From Chaetoderma sp. LZ-2023a (taxonomy: Eukaryota; Mollusca; Caudofoveata; Chaetodermatida; Chaetodermatidae): DNA of 64,000 nt. The DNA lies in contig CM067372.1 in the NCBI GenBank assembly GCA_034401795.1, positions 38,476,494 through 38,540,493 on the forward strand. The letters run 5' to 3'. Position 1 is the first letter of the stretch; the number at the start of each line of letters is the position of its first letter. Positions 1 through 64,000 of the stretch are shown in pieces. The position numbers and the translations under genes are program-made. The notes below the pieces were generated by a model that was not told the origin of the DNA, searched no databases, and saw only the letters and a program-made list of their open reading frames with translations.

Positions 1-1975
1 GTGTCTGTCTGACCATCGGGGGTTGGAGTTTGTCTGTGTGGTGTGTGTCTGACCATCAGGGGTTGGAGTTTATGTCTGCGTGGTGTCTGTCTGACCATCG
101 GGGTTTGGAGTTTATGTCTGCGTGGTGTCTGTCTGACCATCGGGGGTTGGAGTTTGTCTGTGTGGTGTCTGTCTGACCATCAGGGGTTGGAGTTTATGTC
201 TGTGTGGTGTCTGTCTGACCATCAGGGGTTGGAGTTTATGTCTGCGTGGTGTCTGTCTGACCATCGGGGTTTGGAGTTTATGTCTGCATGGTGTCTGTCT
301 GACCATCGGGGGTTGGAGTTTGTCTGTGTGGTGTGTGTCTGACCATCAGGGGTTGGAGTTTATGTCTGCGTGGTGTCTGTCTGACCATCGGGGTTTGGAG
401 TTTATGTCTGCGTGGTGTCTGTCTGACCATCGGGGGTTGGAGTTTGTCTGTGTGGTGTCTGTCTGACCATCAGGGGTTGGAGTTTATGTCTGTGTGGTGT
501 CTGTCTGACCATCAGGGGTTGGAGTTTATGTCTGTGTGGTGTCTGTCTGACCATCAGGGGTTGGAGTTTATGTCTGCGTGGTGTCTGTCTGACCATCAGG
601 GGTTGGAGTTTATGTCTGCGTGGTGTCTGTCTGACCATCGGGGTTTGGAGTTTATGTCTGCGTGGTGTCTGTCTGACCATCGGGGGTTGGAGTTTGTCTG
701 TGTGGTGTCTGTCTGACCATCAGGGGTTGGAGTTTATGTCTGCGTGGTGTCTGTCTGACCATCGGGGGTTGGAGTTTGTCCGTGTGGTGTCTGTCTGACC
801 ATCAGGGGTTGGAGTTTATGTCTGCGTGGTGTCTGTCTGACCATCGGGGTTTGGAGTTTATGTCTGCGTGGTGTCTGTCTGACCATCGGGGTTTGGAGTT
901 TATGTCTGTGGTGTCTGTCTGACCATCGGGTGGGAGTTTATGTCTGCGTGGTATCTGTCTGACCATCAGGGGTTGGAGTTTATGTCTGCATGGTGTCTGT
1001 CTGACCATCAGGGGTTGGAGTTTATGTCTGCATGGTGTCTGTCTGACCATCGGGGGTTGGAGTTTATGTCTGCGTGGTGTCTGTCTGACCATCAGGGGTT
1101 GGAGTTTATGTCTGCGTGGTGTCTGTCTGACCATCAGGGGTTGGAGTTTATGTCTGCGTGGTGTGTGTCTGACCATCAGGGGTTGGAGTTTATGTCTGCA
1201 TGGTGTCTGTCTGACCATCAGGGGTTGGAGTTTATGTCTGCATGGTGTCTGTCTGACCATCGGGGGTTGGAGTTTATGTCTGCGTGGTGTCTGTCTGACC
1301 ATCAGGGGTTGGAGTTTATGTCTGCGTGGTGTCTGTCTGACCATCAGGGGTTGGAGTTTATGTCTGCGTGGTGTCTGTCTGACCATCAGGGGTTGGAGTT
1401 TATGTCTGCGTGGTGTCTGTCTGACCATCAGGGGTTGGAGTTTATGTCTGCGTGGTGTGTGTCTGACCATCAGGGGTTGGAGTTTATGTCTGCGTGGTGT
1501 CTGTCTGACCATCAGGGGTTGGAGTTTATGTCTGCGTGGTGTCTGTCTGACCATCGGGGTTTGGAGTTTATGTCTGTGGTGTCTGTCTGACCATCAGGGG
1601 TTGGAGTTTATGTCTGTGGTGTCTGTCTGACCATCAGGGGTTGGAGTTTATGTCTGCATGGTGTCTGTCTGACCATCGGGGTTTGGAGTTTATGTCTGTG
1701 GTGTCTGTCTGACCATCAGGGGTTGGAGTTTATGTCTGTGGTGTCTGTCTGACCATCAGGGGTTGGAGTTTATGTCTGCGTGGTGTCTGTCTGACCATCG
1801 GGGGTTTGGAGTTTATGTCTGTGGTGTCTGTCTGACCATCAGGGGTTGGAGTTTATGTCGGGGTGGTGTCTGTCTGACCATCGAGGGTTGGAGTTTATGT
1901 CGGCGTGGTGTCTGTCTGACCATCAGGGGTTGGAGTTTATTTGTGTGTGTGTCTGTCTGACCATCAGGGTTTGGG
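1..1975. repeat. 42-bp minisatellite array with higher-order repeats
   Basis: About 47 tandem copies of a unit containing GTGTCTGTCTGACCATC and GGGGTTGGAGTTTATGTCTG; most are 42 bp, with 39-40 bp variants lacking AT or CG. Two higher-order periods are visible: a 290-bp block (positions 1-290 repeated from 291) and a 210-bp five-unit block (about 1021 repeated at 1231). Because 42 is divisible by 3 and the unit lacks stops in several frames, long open frames arise on both strands; I read them as artefacts. The array starts before the window. Confidence 0.97.
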
Positions 1976-2049
1976 ATATGGGTACAAATTCCTTGCGTCA
2001 TTTCTCGTCTGTAAGTTAACAGGCTTAATGTTAAATGTTCACACAAATT

Positions 2050-2292
2050 TTAACCCTTTAATGGACAAATTTTCCCCAAAATATATTTGAATATTTGCTT
2101 ATTGAATGTCCATTTGTAGGCGAAGTGAAGACTATTTTGAAAATTTGCCACTGGAATGACTGATTCGGTTATCGAGCCAGTCATTCCAGTGTTAAATCTT
2201 CAAAAATAGTCTTGGTTTGTCCTGGACAAATGGACACTCCTCAAGACCATTACATAGGTCAGCTTTGGCCGGCTTTACCATGAATGGGTTAA
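2050..2292 (+). mobile_element. FB1 foldback MITE, subtype B
   Basis: Begins TTAACCCTTTAATGG and ends GAATGGGTTAA. The centre CTGGAATGACTGATTCGG is followed by its inverted copy CGAGCCAGTCATTCCAG. Type layout: short TTAA/CCC ends, asymmetric outer arms, and a ~95-bp inner palindrome from GAATGTCCATTTG to CAAATGGACA. Confidence 0.85.
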
Positions 2293-2524
2293 TGCTGTAA
2301 GTACTGTATTGTTTCTAAAACAGCCTGACTGGGGAGGGTATGCTGGTACATGTAGGGTGAGGCTGGAATGTTAAGGCATGTTGCCACTGCTGTTGCCTGC
2401 ATAACCCATATCGACCTGTCAGCTTAGCGATTGATGGATCCATCGCTTCTCCTACGGAAACCAATTATTATATTAATTTATATTATGTTATAATAATCAA
2501 CTTTCCCAACAGCCTATTCATCAT

Positions 2525-3360
2525 TTGTGTCTTGCAAGATCTTTTTTGATACAAGAAAAGTATCTTGTCATGCTCGTGGATAATGATTGGCCATTGATGT
2601 ACGTAATTCCTTCCCCCGCCCCGCTCAAGAATATGGGAATAGAAAGAATTGAATCTTTATACACCATTAGAGCTACCAGAATAAATTATACTGGATTGCT
2701 CGCTCAACGATGCGTCATCTCAAATCCCCACATTCTCTGCTTCAACCTTTTGACCCAACCCCCCCCCCCCCCAGTCACCCTGGTGGCTGAGCCACATGTA
2801 AGTGTCCTCTTCCACTACACAATCATATGGGTAACTCACATACCAAATTTGGCTGAATTCCATCTAGAACGGTTTCGGATGAGTTGCGGTATGATCAATT
2901 CCTTGGTCGGAGTCAGGGTAAAATGTCACTGTACACTCCGTAATCATAGGGGTTTGCATACCAAACATACCAAATTTGGTTGAATTGTTATTCCGTCTAA
3001 AATGGTTGCAGATGAGTTGAGTTATAATCAATTACCTCACGTAAAAAGTTGACATTTTGACCCCTTCTTCTTTCCCTGGGGGCAGAGACCAATGTCAACG
3101 TCCAATGCTTTCCGAAATCATATTACACGTACAAATTTTGTAAATATTTGTTGAATTCTCTCCAACAGTAAAAATGACAGAGGAGAACTTCTTTTACAAT
3201 TATTTTGATCATTTGCCCCGGGCCATGCCCCATGTGGTGAAGGAAAATGTAAATGTCCTCTTGCACTCCGAAATCATGCAGGTAACTGACATGTACCAAA
3301 TTTGGTTTGAATTCCATCAAACAGTTTCAGATCAGTTGAGTTAGAATCAATTCCTGCACA
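2525..3360. repeat. Degenerate tandem repeat (ACCAAATTTGG units)
   Basis: Three diverged units share CATACCAAATTTGG, TTGAATTCCATC, and GATGAGTTG..ATCAATTCC, near 2840-2900, 2950-3040 and 3280-3350. The open frame from 2525 crosses it and a C run at 2760 and does not look coding. Confidence 0.6.
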
Positions 3361-3420
3361 CCCAGGCATGCACACAAACACATGCATGCACATACACGCA
3401 CGCGCACGCGCGCACACACA
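3357..3420. repeat. CA/CG-rich microsatellite
   Basis: Alternating purine-pyrimidine GCACACAAACACATGCATGC and CGCGCACGCGCGCACACACA; a possible Z-DNA-forming stretch. Confidence 0.8.
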
Positions 3421-4402
3421 CTGGAAGGATAATTCCCACTTTTTCTCGAACGGGGTGACTGTGACCCTTGATTCCAACCAGCTGTCACCACCGAATCAAA
3501 TATGCTTGAGCGATTATGACAGTGTTTATCACATGCTGCGGTTTCTAATCTCCATTCATATGTGATTAGCCAAACACCTTCCCATCAGGGATGTTCACAT
3601 GTACAGGTTTGCTCATGCACACATTCAGCAATTGTGTAAGCAGATATTGAAATCGTAACAGTTTTCATGAAAATAGAAAATTCAATTTAACATTTTTTTG
3701 TAGTTTGCAGTGCTGTGGTGCAAATATTAGATTTTAAATATATTTAATTTAAACTAAAAATTGAAATCAAACTCACTATTATTGTTATTGATGCTAACTT
3801 GAAGTCTATTAAAGAGATTGTAACCAGACTGGGCATGTCTATTGACCTTGCTTTCCCAAAGGAGACTTCTGATATTATCATGAAAGTTCTTATGAAGTGC
3901 CCTACATTCAAATCTAAAAATGCTACACATTTTTTAGGCATCACATCAATTTTAGTGATCTCTTTGTAATTTAACCTGTTTAGAATTTTATCTCCCCCTG
4001 CAAAGACAGGTCTGTGGGAAAACAGAGTTCTAGTACTTCGAGCGGATCACCAAGCGCTGTAGTCAGATCTGATGTGCAAGTTGCATTCCCTTAACTTTCT
4101 TAAAACATTAATATATTGATCTTGAGCTCGATGTATGAGACTTCGTTGTAGCTCAAGTCTTGACGCTGCAGCTGGATAACTGATGTAGTTATGCTGAAAG
4201 GATTCTGATCTGATTTGTCATGTTCATACACTGCCCTAGTTGTATGTCACACAGAACACTGACTATTTGGGGCTCAAAAAGCCAGTGTCATGGTGACCAC
4301 ATCATAGAAGTACCTGTACATAGGTTCATCAGAATACTGTGGATAATGCAGAAATGGGGACTTAGCCGGGCTAGCGATCTGAAAGTGGAATCCTAGTTTA
4401 AT

Positions 4403-4636
4403 TTAACTCTAAATGTCAAGCCGGCCAAAACCATCCTCTGTAGAGATCTTACTCAATGTCCATTTGCAGGCCAAGAGAAATCAATTTTTGAAGATTTACC
4501 ACTGGAATGCCTGGCTCGATAAAGGAGCCAGTCATTCCAGCGGTAAATCTTCAGAAATATCTCTTGGCCTGCAAATGGACATTAAGTAAGGAAATATTTT
4601 GATTTTATCGACCAAATCTGACCATTAAAGGGATAA
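4403..4636 (-). mobile_element. FB1, subtype B
   Basis: The palindrome ATGTCCATTTGCAGGCCAAG / CTTGGCCTGCAAATGGACAT is well kept; the right end is GACCATTAAAGGGATAA. Confidence 0.8.
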
Positions 4637-4679
4637 GCGAATTTTAAAATTATCATGAATACAATTACATCCGGTCACA

Positions 4680-4950
4680 GTATTCTTTAGTGTAAACCAC
4701 AACTCAAAAATATGTTTCAAAAACAAAAACAGAAACATGATAGTTAGTACAATTTTTAACACAATGTAAGAAATATTTTGTTTGATATTTTGAGCATAAT
4801 TGGATTGGTAGACATCATTTGTTATGACAGCAATGGATTCCATTTATCTCCAATCAAATTATGTTCAAAATATTCCGCAGAGCATTTCTTACATGTTTCT
4901 GTTTTGGTTTTGAAAACATGTCCGCTTATTTCTGAGCTGAGATGTGTTTG
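4680..4950. mobile_element. FB5 foldback element
   Basis: Inverted arms TGTTTCAAAAACAAAAACAG / CTGTTTTGGTTTTGAAAACA and GATATTTTGAGCATAATTGG / CCAATCAAATTATGTTCAAA surround a centre near 4810-4850. Confidence 0.7.
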
Positions 4951-5320
4951 TGTATTGACTGTGAATGCTGTATTGTAGCTGTCCTCAATACAAATATTGA
5001 TGTTATTTAGCGCGTCACAGCTTTGACCTCATCAAGCTTATTATGATGTGTAACCTGTATGGAATGGCTATTGATCACAGCTCTCTATAGACATTTTTAC
5101 CTGTGAATTAATTCTCACACACACTTTGTAGACCCGTCATTTTGATAGCTAGTTTTAAGTACCTATGAATGGCTGACCGGTGGCCAGTACATTTTATTAA
5201 ATGCTAATAAAAGAATATATCTTTATACTGATTTCACTTTATGAAGAAGATAATAATGACATACGCCACCATTGATTGGCCTCAACGATAACCTATTCAC
5301 AATATACCATGTGGGGACTG

Positions 5321-5522
5321 TTTTAGCCATTACAGACCGGAAATGATAAATTCTTTAAATGATGACATGTAAAGGAATATTCTGTTGCAAGTATATTTTG
5401 AAACTAATTTGTTTAGGAGCTGTTACAGCAACATGTTCTAGTCAAATTAATTTCAAAATATTCAGCCACTTTCCTGTATAGTTGTTGTTGAATTTGAGAC
5501 GCTGGACTGTCAATGGTTAATG
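5321..5522. mobile_element. FB2-type foldback element (TTAA subtype)
   Basis: Contains ATATTTTGAAACTAATTTG and its inverted partner CAAATTAATTTCAAAATATT; the flank CATTACAGACCGGAAATGAT matches the copy at 21948. Confidence 0.65.
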
Positions 5523-5597
5523 GATGACTGGGTTGGTTTATGCCTACAGAGTACAGATGGTTCATAAAATGCAGATCAATATGACAATAACTATTTT

Positions 5598-5790
5598 ACC
5601 CGTAACCCTTTCAGCCCTGAAATCTCAAAACAAACATAAGTACTGCTAATAGATTTGAATATGTTGAATCTAATTTCAATAGAAGAGATTGCTGCACAGC
5701 ATCTAATCAAATTAGTTTCAAAAATTTTCAAGAGGATTCTATATGTATTGCGCTATTAAGAATGTGTTGTACCTGGGTTGTATGATTGAA
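5598..5790. mobile_element. FB2-type foldback element, diverged
   Basis: GTAACCCTTTCAGCCCTGAA at left; the arms GAATATGTTGAATCTAATTT and AAATTAGTTTCAAAAATTTT are recognisable but eroded. Confidence 0.5.
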
Positions 5791-5799
5791 ATTGTTACG

Positions 5800-5989
5800 C
5801 CTTTAGTGGTTAAATTTGGTCAAGAAAATTAATGTATATCTTTATTGCCTGTCTATTTGCAGGCTAAGAGAAGCCCATTTTTTAGAATTTGCCATTGGAA
5901 TGTCAGGCTCACTTATCGAGCCACAAGCCAGGCATTCCATTGGTAACATTTCAAAAATATTCTCTTCTTGGTCTGGCTATGGACACTAC
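5800..5989 (+). mobile_element. FB1 fragment, subtype B
   Basis: The left arm and palindrome (GGAATGTCAGGCTCAC...GCCAGGCATTCC) are present; the right end is cut where the next FB1 copy begins. Confidence 0.65.
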
Positions 5990-6221
5990 TTAACCCTTTC
6001 AGCCTTGAATGTGTTTAAGAAAATTTCAATTTTTCAAAGAAAATATCAATTTTCAGACCAAGAGAAGACTATTTTTTAAAGTTGGCACTGGAATGACTCA
6101 GTTATCGAGCCAGTCATTCTGATGGTAAATTTTCAAAAATAGTCTTCTTGGTCTGCAAATTGACAGTTCTCAAGACGACTGTAGAAGCTGTTTTTGGCCG
6201 ATATAAGTGTTAAATGGTTAA
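5990..6221 (+). mobile_element. FB1, subtype A
   Basis: TTAACCCTTTCAGCC to GTGTTAAATGGTTAA, apparently inserted into or beside the preceding copy. Confidence 0.8.
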
Positions 6222-6439
6222 GACCTGGAGAGGCCTGATTTAGAAGGCCTGACCATTTAACGGGGTTCATAAACCTTAGTTAGTGATACCCGACAATTTT
6301 CAGAATCTTCAAAATTAACGTAGATCAGTTTATTATGTATATATAGTAATCAATAACTTTCAGTAAAGAATTTCTGTGTGACAGACTGTTGCATCTTTGA
6401 GCAGCTCTGTTGATGGACAGTCGATGAGCAATGCAATGC

Positions 6440-6665
6440 TTAACCTTTTTACACTCATATCAGCCAAAAACAGCTTCAGCACTCGTCCTGAAAAATGTCC
6501 ATTTGCAGACCAAGAGAAGCCTATTTTGAAAATTTACCACCGGAATGACTGGCTTGATAACTGAGCCAGTCATTCCAGTGGTAAATCTTCAAAAATAGGC
6601 TTCTTGGTCTGCAAATGGACATTTTCTATGAGAAAATTGAACAAATTCGAGGGATAAAGGGTTAA
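6440..6665 (-). mobile_element. FB1, subtype A
   Basis: The left end CACTCATATCAGCCAAAAAC identifies the reversed orientation; the right end is GATAAAGGGTTAA. Confidence 0.85.
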
Positions 6666-6870
6666 TGATGAAATTTGTTGAGTAAAATTTGAGTTATATA
6701 ATTTCCTTTCTTGGGACAAGAAATTTACCACTGGAATGACTGGATCGATTACTGAGCCAGTCATTCAAATATAGCATTAAGTTTCAAAAATAATCTTGCG
6801 CTACAAATGCACATTTCTCAAGCTCACTCGTGGGTGTTTGTTTGGGCCAGCTTGGGCATGAAAGGGTTAA
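6666..6870 (+). mobile_element. FB1, diverged, truncated at left
   Basis: Begins where the previous copy's TTAA ends; the right end CTTGGGCATGAAAGGGTTAA is subtype B. Confidence 0.6.
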
Positions 6871-7216
6871 TGCTTAATGTATAGAGTAACATACCAAGCT
6901 TGAGATAGAGAAAAAAGCTCCTTTTAAGTAGATGTTGACTGATATATGTACATATTTGCTTACTAGGAGGTGGTAAGTGTATCATCACAATGGTGCTGGA
7001 TTTCACAAAGGTGCAAATATACCTTTGTACAAACAATTTAAAAGATAGGTATGCATTTTAATCTCCCCCACCCCATACACCCACGGACCACATGTATATA
7101 TAGATGTCTTTTTCTTTATATGTCTCTGTATATATTCATGGGCAGTAAACAAGCAGTGAGTCAGTTCACCATTCAATGGTCAAGCAGGACAAAACTGATT
7201 CAGCAGCAGTCTAGAA

Positions 7217-7359
7217 AATTATATCCATTTGCAATCCAAGATAAGACTAAGAATTTATCATAAGAACACCTGACTCGGTTACTAAGACAGGTATTTAGCC
7301 AGTCATTTGAGCAGTAAATTTTCAAGAATAGTGGTATTGCCCTGCATATGGACATTCCC
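7217..7359 (+). mobile_element. FB1 fragment, diverged
   Basis: ATATCCATTTGCAATCCAAG, the palindrome CACCTGACTCGG..TTAGCCAGTCATTTG and CATATGGACATTCC remain. The following TTAA-bounded 1-kb element seems to have landed in its right arm. Confidence 0.5.
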
Positions 7360-8360
7360 TTAAAGGGGAACACAAGAAGGGTCGCCATCATTTGCATAAA
7401 ACACCCAGTTCTATCATAGAGCCCATATTTAAGCTACTGTGTAAAAATTTCCTTCGACATTTATATATAAATCCGACTAAAATGGTGTTAAAAACGCTAT
7501 GTTGCTATAATTTTCTCCGAGTTAATTAAACCCATGACGTCATAGGTTGAATCCCATCCGACAAGAACCATGATAACGGCACTCTGAAGACAGGATTGCA
7601 TGTATTATGGATGGTGATATCTCTATCGGTGATAGGGCTATCGACATCATTTATATATGTACAGCTTGAAGAGATTAAGACGTTTATCACACTATCGCAA
7701 CTTTATCAAAAATATTTGTTATTTACATACATTAGTTGCCGAACCTTAAGATGGCCATTTTCTATGAAGATCTGCCAATTACATGAATATTACAATATCT
7801 CAGTAAGTTTTGAGGCTAGTATGAAAACATCAAGTACCTAAAGATGTATTGGGTGTATGTAAGAATCATTTAAACTCATATTAATAGATGAAGCGTTAAT
7901 AACATTATCTGCCTTAGCGCCAGTGAGAGTGTTAATTCAAAAGTGGAAATTATATTGATATACCTATACTATCGCGTCATTCATTTATCTAACGATCAAA
8001 ACTTGATGTCAAAATCGGCACCATCTGAGAAATCAGACAAAGGGTTGTAATTATATATTCTTCAACATTTCCGCAAATATAGTTTATATATTCCTAACAC
8101 CTCTGAAGAGAAACACCCTATAAAACGCAAATCGCAATTTTATTGCGATAGTGTTGCATAACAGCGAGAAAAACATTCAACTTATGACGTCATACAACTC
8201 ATCCTGGAATAGAGATTTAGCTAATGTGTCACATATTTAAATAACGAAGATATATATTTCTAATTTGAGCACAGAGCTTACAATTATATTTTTGAAAACG
8301 TTACGGTCTGTAGATTCATTTTATACAAAGTAGTATAGAGGGTCTGGTGTTTCCCTTTAA
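7360..8360. mobile_element. 1-kb TTAA-bounded element with AGGG(G/A)AACAC ends
   Basis: The left end TTAAAGGGGAACACAAGAAG and the right end CTGGTGTTTCCCTTTAA are imperfect inverted repeats, with TTAA at both edges. A second inner pair, CATGACGTCATAGGTTGAAT and TCAACTTATGACGTCAT, is also inverted. No long open frame is present, so it would be non-autonomous. Confidence 0.5.
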
Positions 8361-8609
8361 CAGATATTTTTAATTTTATTGACATTTATAGGGTTAAAAC
8401 ATCTTTTAAGGCATATCGCTATTGCTTTATTTATATACATGTATACATGTGAGTTATTTGGTCGCACAGACTGGGCTCTCCACCAATAGCAAATAATGAC
8501 ATGTGCAGTTATCTATTAATTTGTGAATTCATTTCAATTTGTGTCCTGTAATGGGCTTCATAAAAGGCTTTTATATCATGCCTTGATATGTGCTGTATAG
8601 GCTATGAAC

Positions 8610-8847
8610 TTAACCCTTTAACCCTCGAATTTGTTCAAGGAAATTTCAATTTTCTTCTAGAAAATGTCCATTTGCAAACCAAGGGAAGACTATTTTTTAA
8701 GATTTACCACTGGAATGGCTGGCTCGGTTACAGAGCCAGTCATTCTAGTGGTAGATTTTCAAAAATAGCCTTCTCTTGGTTTGCAAATGGACATTTTTCA
8801 AGACCTGCAGAAGCCATTTTTGTCGGGTTTGAGTGTTAAAGGGTTAA
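8610..8847 (+). mobile_element. FB1, subtype A, well preserved
   Basis: TTAACCCTTTAACCCTCGAA to GAGTGTTAAAGGGTTAA; the arms CATTTGCAAACCAAGGGAAG / CTTCTCTTGGTTTGCAAATG are nearly perfect. Confidence 0.9.
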
Positions 8848-9014
8848 TAGATAAATTGAGGCAGAGGTGGTGTGGCGATGCATGTTTAGATTAAGTAAAT
8901 AGAACATTATTCACTGAAGCATATCATTAGTAACATAAATTGCTTTCATTCAACTCGTCATCAATGTTTAACAAATATTTACATGCTGTTTGAACACCTC
9001 ATAGCACCTCACTA

Positions 9015-9215
9015 AGTTAACATGTTTTCAAAACAAAATAAGCAACATTTGAATTACCTGGTAGTACAATTTTGAACATGATGTAAGAAATGTACCATTG
9101 AATATTTTGGACTTAATTTGATTGGAAGCCTTTGCGGCTTTAGGCAGCAATGCCTTCCACTCAAATTAAGTCCAAAATATTCAACGGTACATTTTACTTT
9201 GTTTTGTTACGTTAT
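9015..9215. mobile_element. FB5 foldback element, well preserved
   Basis: TTTTCAAAACAAAATAAGCA ... TTGAATATTTTGGACTTAAT pairs with ATTAAGTCCAAAATATTCAA ... TTTACTTTGTTTTG around a centre near 9130. Confidence 0.75.
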
Positions 9216-9677
9216 TTTTGTTATCTGTGTTTATCATTATTTCACGTCTCCCTTTCATGATGCCCGTTATTTCCGTCCCACCCAAACTATTACCTGATCA
9301 CATTCCATTGTAGCATGATTTTTACATGCATTCAGGGTTAAAATGTAGAACACTTAAACTCATTTTTAAGACAACAAACTTCAAAAGATGACCGTATGAT
9401 TTGGTGAGGTCATCCATCCATAGGAGATTGTCTCGAAAAAGAGACAAAATTAATTGTATAGCAATTATTTAAATGATGCTGGCCGTTACATGTAATTGGA
9501 AGAACAGCTGAACATGGCCAGATAAATGCACACACGTACATGCATGCACACCTAGTTTAGTATTTCTATTTAAATTCCAGGGTCGAGTGTTTCTTATGGG
9601 CATATTGACAAAATTGTGGTTTCACTGTGTGGATGAATCCGTCTGTATCTCAGTGATTTAAAACGATCTTTCACTCT

Positions 9678-9679
<2 letters not shown>

Positions 9680-9753
<74 letters not shown>
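9680..9753. repeat. (TA)n microsatellite
   Basis: About 37 TA dinucleotides without interruption. Confidence 0.98.
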
Positions 9754-9756
<3 letters not shown>

Positions 9757-9957
9757 GAAATGCTGGTCATGGTATTCAGTGTATATTGTATACAGAGAAA
9801 CACCCTTTGAGTCACAATGGCATCTAATAGATTTATATCAGATCTGACCTTTGTATAATACCAGATCCTCCACATGTCAGCTTGTTATTTACATGTACTG
9901 ACCTATCTGTAAGTCAAACACACAATTTTTCGCATAGATCATCTGGAAATAGGTGGA

Positions 9958-10545
9958 TCCGAGCTGTCACTCAAGTATATGATGTCATAATCAATTATGT
10001 CACAATCATAATGCATAATGAATAATGTAACTAGCTCCGTCATGAACATTGTATACTCTGTCAAGTGTATGAATTGAATGTCTGATGGATTTACTATTTA
10101 GTAAACATTCTGTTGAATATTTTGAATGAAATTTGACTGGGCGCTGTTGCTGTACGTTGCAATCAAAGCACCCAGTCAAATTAGTTTCAGAATATTCAAT
10201 AGCTTGCCTAACCATTAACGGATTAAATTTCTGTCATAAAGTGTAATGACTGAATCAAGTTTTATCTATGCCCCACACATTTCTAGCTTCGCTCTGCCAA
10301 CACTTCGCCCATGTTTTGATCACTTATGGCAGCAGCAGGACCCAGTCAAATTAGTTTCAAAGTATTCAACAGAATGTTTATTAAATAGTTAAGACATGCA
10401 AATGATGCAATTCATACAACTGATGGACTTTTAAGTTCCTGACAGACTTAGCTATGTCATTCAATAGGTAGTTGATTGTGATGTCACCCTATAAATGACA
10501 TAATTGATTATGACATCATATACTTGAGCGACAGATTGGATTCGC
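9958..10545. mobile_element. Compound FB2 foldback element
   Basis: Outer inverted ends CACTCAAGTATATGATGTCA and TGACATCATATACTTGAGCG bracket two FB2 hairpin parts (10107-10205, and a half-hairpin at 10318-10390). It ends about 50 bp before exon a. It may be two elements or one rearranged one. Confidence 0.65.
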
Positions 10546-10591
10546 CAATTACATGTATGTACCATAAAATAGTTTTGAACTCTTGTTTCAG

Positions 10592-63889
<53,298 letters not shown>

Positions 63890-63933
63890 GTAAGTGCTAA
63901 TAACAGAAAACACTTATGTCAGATATGTTCTTC

Positions 63934-64000
63934 AACCATTTAATGACTAAATTTGATCAAAAATTTAAAATATTTGCTTATTAAATGTCCATTTGCAGGC
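63934..64000 (+). mobile_element. FB1, subtype B, cut by window end
   Basis: ACCATTTAATGACTAAATTT ... TTATTAAATGTCCATTTGCA; it starts about 45 bp after exon k. Confidence 0.75.

Larger units (their letters stand above)
1..10591 (+). other. Partial intron upstream of PDZ exon (presumed)
   Basis: Because exon a is internal, everything to its left is presumed intron, although another gene's intergenic DNA cannot be excluded. Contents are listed separately: minisatellite, MITEs, the 1-kb TTAA element and (TA)n. Nothing was recognised in 3430-4400, 4990-5320, 6871-7215, 9216-9680 and 9754-9957. Confidence 0.6.

Noticed and set aside
43..1960. Long open frames of up to 250 codons on both strands
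   Set aside because: They are translations of the 42-bp minisatellite, with the same 14-residue word repeated and open on both strands.
2525..2983. 152-codon open frame
   Set aside because: Crosses a C homopolymer and a degenerate repeat; no recognisable domain or splice context.

Overview
The window looks like intronic DNA of an intron-rich invertebrate genome, most likely a marine lophotrochozoan and probably a mollusc. The reasons are a muscle Z-disc gene whose LIM1 resembles invertebrate Zasp, with small exons separated by kilobase-scale repeat-filled introns; a DIRS retrotransposon; and AT-rich sequence packed with foldback elements and minisatellites. The species assignment is inference.

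One host gene is seen: a PDZ-LIM protein of the Zasp/PDLIM (Enigma/Cypher) family on the + strand. Eleven consecutive exons between 10592 and 63889 join in frame into 1599 nt = 533 codons. In order they give the second half of a PDZ domain, a linker with a Zasp-type motif (ZM), a Pro/Gly-rich stretch, LIM1, LIM2 and the first half of LIM3. The start of the PDZ domain and the end of LIM3 lie outside the window. I also see three frame-compatible candidate alternative exons (33 nt at 30852, 39 nt at 51665, 31 nt at 56181) and one weak candidate alternative first exon (37791).

Layout: 1-1975 is a 42-bp minisatellite. 2-10.6 kb holds foldback MITEs and a 1-kb TTAA-bounded element. The PDZ exon is at 10.6 kb. 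11.1-15.3 kb is a decayed, internally deleted DIRS retrotransposon nested in a MITE. 19.5-21.5 kb is a 50-bp minisatellite split by an apparently intact Tc1-type transposon. 22.7-29.5 kb has MITEs, microsatellites, a degenerate block and a 1.1-kb block rich in GTTCTAGAAC-like dyads. 32.4-34.3 kb and 34.7-35.9 kb are a ~180-bp and a 52-bp tandem array. 41.3-42.5 kb is a hAT-type element with a perfect 8-bp target duplication. 50-64 kb holds most exons, each surrounded by foldback elements.

The dominant feature is about 75 short foldback elements, here named FB1-FB5. FB1 (about 40 copies, ~230 bp) has a long palindrome around GGAATGACTGGCTCG and ends TTAACCC...GGGTTAA, suggesting a piggyBac-type TTAA target. 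Subtype A has one end CCCTCGAATTTG and the other GATATGAGTGTTAAAGGG; subtype B ends in TTAATGGTCAAA / TTGACCATTAA. '+' means the palindrome is followed on the right by CTCAAGACCACTGCAGA. FB2 has the hairpin arm TTGAATATTTTGAAACTAAT then TTGACTGG..GCTGTTGCTGCC; FB3 ends GTTGTTGGTGGC; FB4 begins ACTCTGATGTCAATATTCTA; FB5 has GAATATTTTGGACTTAATTT. FB2, FB3 and FB5 share a ~40-nt arm layout.
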